Positions 16,519 to 22,973 of a stretch of 28,303 nucleotides of DNA are shown piece after piece. The notes beneath the pieces were generated by a model that saw only the letters and a program-made list of their open reading frames with translations, was not told the origin of the DNA and searched no databases. The position numbers were made by a program, and so were the translations under genes. The DNA comes from a bacterium Ga0077546 (lineage in GTDB: Bacteria > Cyanobacteriota > Vampirovibrionia > Obscuribacterales > Obscuribacteraceae). The DNA lies in contig LNEX01000588.1 in NCBI GenBank assembly GCA_001464165.1, positions 1 to 28,303 of the forward strand, in the 5' to 3' direction. Position 1 is the stretch's first letter; each line of letters begins with the position of its first letter.

Positions 16519-17682
16519 GATTGAAATCCTTTCATTCGCTAGCCGTGGAAACGGCGTTTGGAGATGGGCAGAAAAGAGACGGCCTTGCATCACACGGTGC
16601 GAAGCAAAGCGTTGGAGTAGCTAGAGAACCTGACAGAAGCGCGGATGCATGTTTCAGACCTCGCCAGCGAGAGCTGCAGGCAAGACCAGGCATCGGTCGT
16701 TCAATCTCAGAGAAAGTGCTCGGAATGAGAGTTAAGACTTACCGGCACCAAAAGGTATATGCGACAGCCATCCGGAAGACATAATCTCCAGGAGTTATTT
16801 AGGCTACGGGGGAGCAGGTATTGAAGTCGGGCGTTTGTCTCAAAAACACAAAAAGAAAGGGATATATAGAGAAATTAGCAATTAAGCCTAAGGAATTTCA
16901 TTAGCAGGGACGTTAATGTTTTATACACCTTTTCTCTTTACATCCCTTTGCAATCGTATAAACACTTACCAGTATTTACTCTTGACCATTTCATGATTAT
17001 AGCTCAGTGGGGCGAATACGGGAGGTAGCTAGGTTAACGCAACTTACGCGGGCGTCACTATTGCGCCTGCGCGAGCAATCCTGCTCAGCTGAGAAATTGT
17101 CAAAGGTATTCCAGTGTTGATATCGCCTGAATGTCGGTGGCGGTTCAAGAAAAAATTCGCCAGAAAAACTCGACTTAAGGTGTCTCTCTTTAAATGCAAA
17201 TGTGCCATCAAATTTGGTATCAGGAAAAGCACCAGCAAATACAACAGCATTTTCCATCGGCAACTGAGATGGAAGCGTAAAAGTCAAAGCCACAAAATCA
17301 GCCAGCAAGATTGCCTGCAACTTTTAGCGCAGCTGAATAATCTTGGCTACCAGCCCGTCAAAAACCGCCAGTAAGACGCAAGCTAAAACCCAGCTCCCTG
17401 GGGCCTCTACACCAGCAAGCGAGCTGCGCTGACTGTTACAAGCCATTGACAACGGTCGCATGCCTGCGAGTACTGGAGAATAATTAGAATCAACGAAACT
17501 AGTTATGCTTGTGTCTTAGAACTTGATTCTCATACTTTATGAGTTCCCCCCGTTTATCTGTTCTCTGAGATTTAATCACTGCCCACCGTTCGCCACTAGC
17601 CCGCCGCCCCCGCCACAACAAGCACCACAGCCTCAGCACGGGAGACTGTCATAGAGCACTAGAGGCGAGGACCAATTCAATT
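16519..17682. other. Long gene-poor region between ftsH-B and tldD
   Basis: This is 1.16 kb between divergent genes. It contains a 94-base imperfect palindrome at 16856-16949. Small overlapping frames at about 17000-17370 on both strands lack ribosome binding sites and resemble nothing I know. The first 270 bases upstream of ftsH-B are GC-rich; the middle is A/T-rich. I could not fit a tRNA, tmRNA or RNase P RNA pattern. It must contain the promoters of ftsH-B and tldD. Confidence 0.45.
16856..16949. repeat. Imperfect 19-bp inverted repeat spanning 94 bases
   Basis: AAAGGGAT (16856-16863) and AGAGAAA (16868-16874) pair with TTTCTCT (16931-16937) and ATCCCTTT (16942-16949), with two mismatches in the four bases between. 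The 56-base centre is A/T-rich. It could be a remnant of a small mobile element or a structured RNA. No target duplication is obvious. Confidence 0.4.
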
Positions 17683-19164
17683 ATGAGCAAGCAGAACTGG
17701 TCTATAATCAAGCCTATGTTTGATTTACTAGAATTAGCCCTTGACGCTGCTAGCCAATTTGGTGCCACATACGCTGACGCCCGCTTGATTGAGCAAGAAT
17801 CAGAATTGATTCAGACCAAAAATCTCGTCGTTAGCCTCTTCAACCGTGGCGACAACATTGGCCTGGGAATCCGCGTTATTGCCGATGGTGGCTGGGGTTT
17901 CGCCTCGACGCAGAAGCTCACTAAAAAAGCCCTTATCAACTGCGCTAAACGAGCCGTGGAAGTAGCTAAGGCCAGCGGTACGGTCATGAAAAATCCCGTG
18001 CTTCTTGCCACAGAGCCGGCCTGGAATGCCACTTGGGTCTCGCCTCACTTGATTGACCCATTCACAGTTAGTGTCGAAGACAAGCTTGAAGTGCTTATGG
18101 CTGCAGCAAAGACAATGCTCGCGGTCAAGGGTGTCACTCTGGCCCAGGGCATGCTGCATTTTACCCGCGACGATAAATTCTTTGCCAATAGCGAAGGCTG
18201 TCGTTTGAGGCAAACTTCAATCCGCACAGGATGCATGATTGAAGCCAATTCTTCCAACAGTGAAGACCGCCAACGCCGCTCCTACCCATGCGCATTCGGC
18301 CAGTACGAACAAGCAGGCTACGAGATGGTGCAGAAGTGGGACCTTCCCGGCCACGCCGAGCAGATTGCCCAAGAAGCTGTGGCCCTGCTGACAGCACCAC
18401 TTTGCCCCCAGGGCGAAATCGACACCATCATTGGCTCATCCCAACTGGGCCTGCAAATCCACGAATCAATGGGGCATCCCAGCGAGCTAGACCGCGCTCT
18501 CGGCCAAGAAATCAATTTTGCCGGAGCTTCCTTCCTCACCCCTGACCAACGGGGACAGCTGCGTTACGGTTCAGAGATAGTCAACCTGGTTGCCGATGCC
18601 ACCACTCCAGGAGCCCTGGGCTCATTCGGCTTCGACGACGAAGGAGTGGCCGCACAGTGCACCTACCTGGTACGGAATGGTCTGTTCGAAGGTTACCTCA
18701 GCTCTCGTGATACAGCTCACCTGATCGGTCTCGACCGCTCTGGTGGCGCCATGCGTGCGGAAAGCTGGAACTTTGCTCCAATCATCCGCATGACGAACAT
18801 CTCGCTTTTGCCAGGCAGCGCCGGGTCTCTTGAAGATCTAGTAAGCGACACTGGCGATGGTCTATTCATGGAGACCAACAAGTCTTGGTCAATAGACAGC
18901 ATGCGCTATAACTTCCAGTTTTCTACTGAAATTGCCTGGAAAATCAAGAACGGCAAACGCAGCGAAATCTTGAAGAACCCAAGCTATAGCGGCATCACAC
19001 CAGTGTTCTGGAACACCTGCGATGCCATCTGTGACAACAGTGAGAACACTTACTGGGGCACACCAAATTGTGGCAAAGGTCAGCCCATGCAAGTAATGTG
19101 GACAGGCCATGGCGCTAGCCCGGCTCGCTTCCGCAAACTAACTGTGGGCATAGCGCAGTCTTGA
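17683..19164 (+). CDS. tldD: TldD-family metalloprotease subunit
   Basis: A 493-residue protein of the TldD/PmbA family (PF01523). The domain begins at about residue 13 (LLELALDAASQFGATYADAR), followed by GLGIRVIADGGWGFAS, which matches the conserved substrate-cleft strand. The metal site is HESMGH (residues 260-265), the HExxxH motif of TldD, and the usual late Cys ligand is present in GTPNCGKGQP near residue 460. TldD/TldE form a heterodimer that digests unfolded peptides, matures microcin B17 and removes antitoxin CcdA in E. coli. GAGGCGAGGA lies 12 or more bases before the ATG; an ATG at 17716 is a weaker alternative. tldE follows after 79 bases on the same strand, so the pair is intact. 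Codon use is mixed, unlike the FtsH genes. Confidence 0.95.
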   Translation: MSKQNWSIIKPMFDLLELALDAASQFGATYADARLIEQESELIQTKNLVVSLFNRGDNIGLGIRVIADGGWGFASTQKLTKKALINCAKRAVEVAKASGTVMKNPVLLATEPAWNATWVSPHLIDPFTVSVEDKLEVLMAAAKTMLAVKGVTLAQGMLHFTRDDKFFANSEGCRLRQTSIRTGCMIEANSSNSEDRQRRSYPCAFGQYEQAGYEMVQKWDLPGHAEQIAQEAVALLTAPLCPQGEIDTIIGSSQLGLQIHESMGHPSELDRALGQEINFAGASFLTPDQRGQLRYGSEIVNLVADATTPGALGSFGFDDEGVAAQCTYLVRNGLFEGYLSSRDTAHLIGLDRSGGAMRAESWNFAPIIRMTNISLLPGSAGSLEDLVSDTGDGLFMETNKSWSIDSMRYNFQFSTEIAWKIKNGKRSEILKNPSYSGITPVFWNTCDAICDNSENTYWGTPNCGKGQPMQVMWTGHGASPARFRKLTVGIAQS

Positions 19165-19243
19165 GCCAAGCCTAACAAACTTGAACCAAGGAAAACGAAC
19201 GAGAACCGAACATCGCCGAAGACATGAGTAAAGAGGGTGCCAA

Positions 19244-20629
19244 ATGCTGAACGAGAGCCAATGTCGAAAAATAATCGATGCGGCCATCAAGCACGCCCTC
19301 AGCTTTGCCAGCAAGAAAAAGCCCATCGAAGTTGAAGTCAGTATCACTGGCTCTAACCTGGCTACCTCTCGCTTTGCTAACAACGAAATGACGCAGAACC
19401 AAGCTCCTGATTCTAACGTCGTTGCCGTTCGCCTCTTGCGCGATGGCCGCCAAGCCCGCCTGGAGACTCTCGACTTAAGCGAGAGCGGCATCGAGCGATT
19501 AGTTGAAAGTGCCCTAGAAGCAGTGAAGCTACTTGAATCAGACGAAGATGTTCTAGCGCTAGTTAGCGCCAAAGTCATACCCAAGAAAGGCAAAGAGGCT
19601 TCAAGCAGATACGATTTAGCCACAGCAGAACTAACAGCTCTTGACCGAGCTAACGCCGTGGCCAAAATTATCAAACAAGCAGAAGACCAAGATGTCTCTG
19701 CCGCAGGAATATATTGCAGTGGGGCGAGCTACATTGCCATCGGCAATAGCAACGGCCTGTTCCAATATCACCAGGAGAGCACTGCCGCCTGCTCGATAAC
19801 TGCCACCGCCGACGGTGCCACCAGCTGGGTACTCAACCATGCACCAGCCGCCAGTGAGGTGAACACAGAGTTGTTGGCGGAGCGCGTCATAAGCAGAGCT
19901 AAGCAAGCTCGTATGCCAGAAGATTTGCCACCGGGAAAATACCTGGCGATTCTTGAGCCAGCTGCAGTAATTGACTTACTCAGTTATCTCTGGTGGGATT
20001 TCAGCGGCACAAGCCATATCGACAAATTGTCTTGCTTGCTTGATAAAGTCGGTGAAAAAGTATTTGGCGACAACATCACCATTGTCGATGACGTTACTAA
20101 CAAGAACCAATGCGGCTGCCCATTTGATGGCGAAGGTGTGCCGCGGCAGACAATCACACTAGTAGAAAACGGTGTGATTAAAAATCTTGTGCATAGCCGA
20201 CTTTCGGCTAAAAAAATGCAGACCAAGACCACCGGTCATAGCGTGGCTCAACCGTCAGCGATGGGCGAAATGCCTCTCAACATTGTGATTGAGGGGGGCA
20301 TTTCCTCCATCGAAGACATGATTAAACAAGTGCAGGGCGACCAGGAGGCCGTCTTGCTCACTCGCGTCTGGTACGTCAGGGAGGTTGATCCTTCAACCAA
20401 ATTGCTTACCGGCATGACACGAGACGGCACGTTTCTTGTGAAAAATGGAGCAGTAGTTAAACCAGTTAAAAACTTGCGTTTCAACGTCAGTTTGCTGGAG
20501 CTGCTGAACAATGTAATTGCTCTTGGTCCTTCAGTAAGAGCCGCTGGTGCAGAAGGCATCGAAGTTCCAGCGGTTGTCCCAGCCATGATGGTGAAAGACT
20601 TCAACTTCACTGAAGGCACCCGGTTCTAA
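19244..20629 (+). CDS. tldE: TldE/PmbA-family metalloprotease partner subunit
   Basis: A 461-residue protein of the same superfamily as the gene upstream but without an HExxxH motif, as expected for TldE (PmbA), the non-catalytic partner. Recognisable stretches are ATSRFANNEMTQNQ and NVVAVRLLRDGRQA in the N-terminal domain, FDGEGVPRQTITLVENGVIKN (its first 20 residues lie near 295-315), and the C-terminal GNxxL-type core around LLTGMTRDGTFLVKNG. GAGGG lies seven bases before the ATG. An eight-codon frame (19224-19250) overlaps this start and could couple translation. It forms the lid of the TldD/TldE protease chamber. The sequence shows no substrate peptide gene next to it. Confidence 0.93.
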   Translation: MLNESQCRKIIDAAIKHALSFASKKKPIEVEVSITGSNLATSRFANNEMTQNQAPDSNVVAVRLLRDGRQARLETLDLSESGIERLVESALEAVKLLESDEDVLALVSAKVIPKKGKEASSRYDLATAELTALDRANAVAKIIKQAEDQDVSAAGIYCSGASYIAIGNSNGLFQYHQESTAACSITATADGATSWVLNHAPAASEVNTELLAERVISRAKQARMPEDLPPGKYLAILEPAAVIDLLSYLWWDFSGTSHIDKLSCLLDKVGEKVFGDNITIVDDVTNKNQCGCPFDGEGVPRQTITLVENGVIKNLVHSRLSAKKMQTKTTGHSVAQPSAMGEMPLNIVIEGGISSIEDMIKQVQGDQEAVLLTRVWYVREVDPSTKLLTGMTRDGTFLVKNGAVVKPVKNLRFNVSLLELLNNVIALGPSVRAAGAEGIEVPAVVPAMMVKDFNFTEGTRF

Positions 20630-20689
20630 CAAGCTAGCAAGCTTGCCTGGATTTTCTATCAACCCTCACAATCTTTTTGGAGTAGTGCC

Positions 20690-21541
20690 ATGACGCACCA
20701 AACAAAAGGGATCGATCTCGTCCTTGGGGCGGGTGGTGTCAAAGGCTTCGGTCACATCGGCGTGCTGCGTGCACTCCGTGACCTCAAGGTCGAAATTGGC
20801 TCAGTCACCGGTGTTTCCGTGGGCTCGCTGATCGCCGCCATGTACACAAATGGTCTTTCCCTCGATCAAATTTTTGCCGAAATGTACAACGGCATGAAGA
20901 ACCGCAACGATCCAACGATTCTTCTCAAGACCCTCAGTTTTCCCGACCCCATCAGCTTCATGGTGGGCGGTTCCATTGACCTGACCGGTCCGATGCGCGA
21001 GATGGTGGCGAGGCTCAACCTCAAGACCAACGACCGCCTCAAGATCGTCAGCTGCGACTACTTCCGCAAAGAGCCTGTGCTCTTCGCTGGCGAAAACTAT
21101 GACCTGGCCAAGGCCATCACTGCTTCCTGCGCACTGCCCACTGTGATGCGCCCGGTCTGGCAGATGTCCGAAGGAGGGCTCAGGTTGCTGGTGGACGGCG
21201 CTGTTTATCACTACAACCCGACAGACTTTTGCTCGGGTGAAGCGATTGTCAGCTCCTTCCTTCCTGCCACTGAACCCACCAGCGAATGGCAGCAGCCCAT
21301 CGACCTCTATTTTCACTACCGTGAAATGTTCATGCCCATTGCCGGCCAGCGTCGCTACGTTGACCCCAGCCGGCATGTGGTCATCGAAGTCGGTCTGCCC
21401 GACGTCGCTGGACTGAACTATGGCCTCAGCCTGGCTAAGTGCCAGCAGATGGAACAGGACGGTTACGACCGCACCATCAAGGCGATCACAGCTGCCCGTG
21501 CCGCTGGACGGCTTGATGCCAAGGTCGAAGTAACGGCCTAA
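20690..21541 (+). CDS. Patatin-like phospholipase/esterase
   Basis: A 283-residue single-domain patatin (PF01734). The oxyanion loop is GAGGVKGFGHIGVL (residues 13-26), the nucleophile elbow GVSVGS (41-46) contains the catalytic Ser, and the dyad Asp is in VDGAVY near residue 168. There is no signal peptide or membrane helix, so it is cytosolic or membrane-surface bound. Patatins hydrolyse acyl esters of glycerolipids; in bacteria they take part in lipid turnover or act as effectors. GGAG lies eight bases before the ATG. It is 60 bases after tldE and closed by a repeat-filled hairpin at 21553-21616. Codon use is strongly G/C-ending, like the ftsH-A unit and unlike tldD/tldE. Confidence 0.9.
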   Translation: MTHQTKGIDLVLGAGGVKGFGHIGVLRALRDLKVEIGSVTGVSVGSLIAAMYTNGLSLDQIFAEMYNGMKNRNDPTILLKTLSFPDPISFMVGGSIDLTGPMREMVARLNLKTNDRLKIVSCDYFRKEPVLFAGENYDLAKAITASCALPTVMRPVWQMSEGGLRLLVDGAVYHYNPTDFCSGEAIVSSFLPATEPTSEWQQPIDLYFHYREMFMPIAGQRRYVDPSRHVVIEVGLPDVAGLNYGLSLAKCQQMEQDGYDRTIKAITAARAAGRLDAKVEVTA

Positions 21542-21552
21542 TCAGTCAATTT

Positions 21553-21619
21553 GGCGCTTAGTTCTTAACTCTGGTTCTGAACTCTGGTTCTGGACCCTGG
21601 TTCTAGACTAAGCGCCTTT
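21553..21619 (+). terminator. Terminator-like stem enclosing three 13-bp tandem repeats
   Basis: GGCGCTTAGT (21553-21562) pairs perfectly with ACTAAGCGCC (21607-21616), followed by TTTG. The loop consists of AACTCTGGTTCTG at 21567-21579, an exact copy at 21580-21592, and a diverged third copy at 21593-21605. Confidence 0.6.
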
Positions 21620-21715
21620 GTCATTGACCTTCTCTACTAATCCGACAAGATTTTACTCATTCGAAAAGAGCTAGTGACTTTCATTTAGCCACTCTGGCTC
21701 GCAAGGATATATCTC

Positions 21716-22804
21716 ATGTTTGCACGTCTAACAAAAACTACGCAGTCGCTTGCCTACCTGGCCCTTATCTATGTCAGTTGGAAGTGGTTCACCGGTGAAC
21801 TTGACTGGAACTTTTCCATCGCCTGCGTCTCGCTTTCAGCTCTCTGGCTCGGGCTCACCAGCTATGATTCCCGGGCCTTGTTTCGCAGTTACTTCGACTT
21901 GCTCTCTCGGCTCAAGGTGATTCTGCCCTTGCTCTTTGGCCTGTCACTCTCCGGACTGGCCCTGCTTGCCCCTAACCATCCCAGCGAGACTGTTCTCAGT
22001 TGGAATGTTCTTAGCCGACAGTTAATCACGCTTACTCCGCTCAAACTCTTGGCCATTGGCGAGATTCTGGGATGGGGGCTTCTCTACATCAGCTACCGCC
22101 GCAACAAGAATCGCTACAAGACTCAGGGCCACGGCCCCCTGCCTAAGGGCGCCTGGGTCAATCCGCACCCCGATGCTCTGCAAGATGGTGATTTGATTTT
22201 GACCAGTGGTCGCGTCGCTAAGCAACTGCGCGAGACTGTTGGTCATGGCGAAATGGTGATGGAAATCAATGGCAGACGGTCCACCTGGAGTTCCTTCATG
22301 GACCGCGGAGCGGTGGTGCAGGACCTCAAAGAAGTGGCCGAAACCAACTTCAAGTACGGTCACTACATCGCACTGCGCCTGACTAAGCCGCTAGACGACC
22401 GGCAGAAACAAGTGGCACCGCAACTGATTGCCATCATGCTAGAACAGAACAAACTCTGGAAGGAAGCAACTCTGGCAAGACGCCAGGCTTTCTATCAGCG
22501 CTTTCATCTGCCGCAATTCCTGCGTAATGTCATCGACAAGAAGTTGCCGGTCAGTGGCTACGACTGGTGGGGTCTTTTCACCGGCCGCCTGGCCAGCGAT
22601 CACTGGACATGCATTGGTGCAGTGCTCGAACTCTACGGTCGCCTTGGTATCAAAACCAATACTTATGGCACCGGCCTATTCGGCCTCGGCACGGGCCTTC
22701 TCGACCCGATCATGCCTGTTCGTTTTCTTGGCGACACCGCCTTCCATTTGCTTAACGACAGCGACAGGTTGTCTTTTGAAGAGAAGAAAGCGAAGCCCTG
22801 TTAG
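21716..22804 (+). CDS. Membrane protein with C-terminal permuted NlpC/P60-like (YiiX-type) domain
   Basis: A 362-residue protein. Hydrophobic helices lie at about 12-24, 33-49, 66-85 and 105-127, then a basic stretch (YRRNKNRYK). The soluble part starts LQDGDLILTSG (155-165) and VGHGEMVMEINGRRS (175-189), with His177. Much later comes YDWWGLFTGRLASDHWTCIGAV (its first part at 282), with Cys299. A GD-L-I opening, a His in GH and a Cys 120 residues later is the order of circularly permuted papain-fold enzymes such as YiiX. I infer a Cys/His hydrolase acting on peptide, amide or lipid bonds. AAGGA lies about nine bases before the ATG. The fold call is by motif order only. Confidence 0.6.
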   Translation: MFARLTKTTQSLAYLALIYVSWKWFTGELDWNFSIACVSLSALWLGLTSYDSRALFRSYFDLLSRLKVILPLLFGLSLSGLALLAPNHPSETVLSWNVLSRQLITLTPLKLLAIGEILGWGLLYISYRRNKNRYKTQGHGPLPKGAWVNPHPDALQDGDLILTSGRVAKQLRETVGHGEMVMEINGRRSTWSSFMDRGAVVQDLKEVAETNFKYGHYIALRLTKPLDDRQKQVAPQLIAIMLEQNKLWKEATLARRQAFYQRFHLPQFLRNVIDKKLPVSGYDWWGLFTGRLASDHWTCIGAVLELYGRLGIKTNTYGTGLFGLGTGLLDPIMPVRFLGDTAFHLLNDSDRLSFEEKKAKPC

Positions 22805-22903
22805 TTACAAACCTAGCCCCCTGCTAAGCCAGGCACCTCTGCTAACCAAGACTCTTAGTTGAGCCTCACCAGCTAACCAGTTTTCTCTTCTTACTCTTCT
22901 ATC

Positions 22904-22967
22904 TCGACCAAGGTCTACGAGGTCGATAAAACAAAAAAAATGCAACCTGTTGCATCTCCTCAAGGAG
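22904..22967 (+). promoter_or_regulatory. Leader hairpins of ftsH-C with a buried ribosome binding site
   Basis: TCGACC/GGTCGA (22904-22909, 22921-22926) is followed by an A-rich run. ATGCAA/TTGCAT (22940-22945, 22950-22955) is a second hairpin with loop CCTG. Then CTCC (22956-22959) pairs with GGAG (22964-22967), the Shine-Dalgarno core. The start codon is at 22974. Confidence 0.5.
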
Positions 22968-22973
22968 ATAACC

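Noticed and set aside
9602..16760. AAAGGTATAT shared by the regions upstream of the ftsH-A and ftsH-B units (9602-9611 and 16751-16760)
   Set aside because: A shared 10-mer between two spacers of this size is expected by chance about half the time, and the distances to the start codons differ (330 and 233 bases).
16990..17030. TATAGCTCAGTGGGGCG resembles a tRNA D-arm
   Set aside because: No matching acceptor stem, no GAGC to close the D-stem, and no T-arm motif follows.
16997..17320. A 107-codon minus-strand frame in the ftsH-B/tldD gap
   Set aside because: It begins with TTG without a ribosome binding site, is overlapped by similar small frames on both strands, and shows no family resemblance or codon bias. 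A decayed gene cannot be excluded.
18288..18545. Arg/Pro-rich frame inside tldD
   Set aside because: It is an out-of-frame shadow of a strongly conserved tldD region containing HESMGH.
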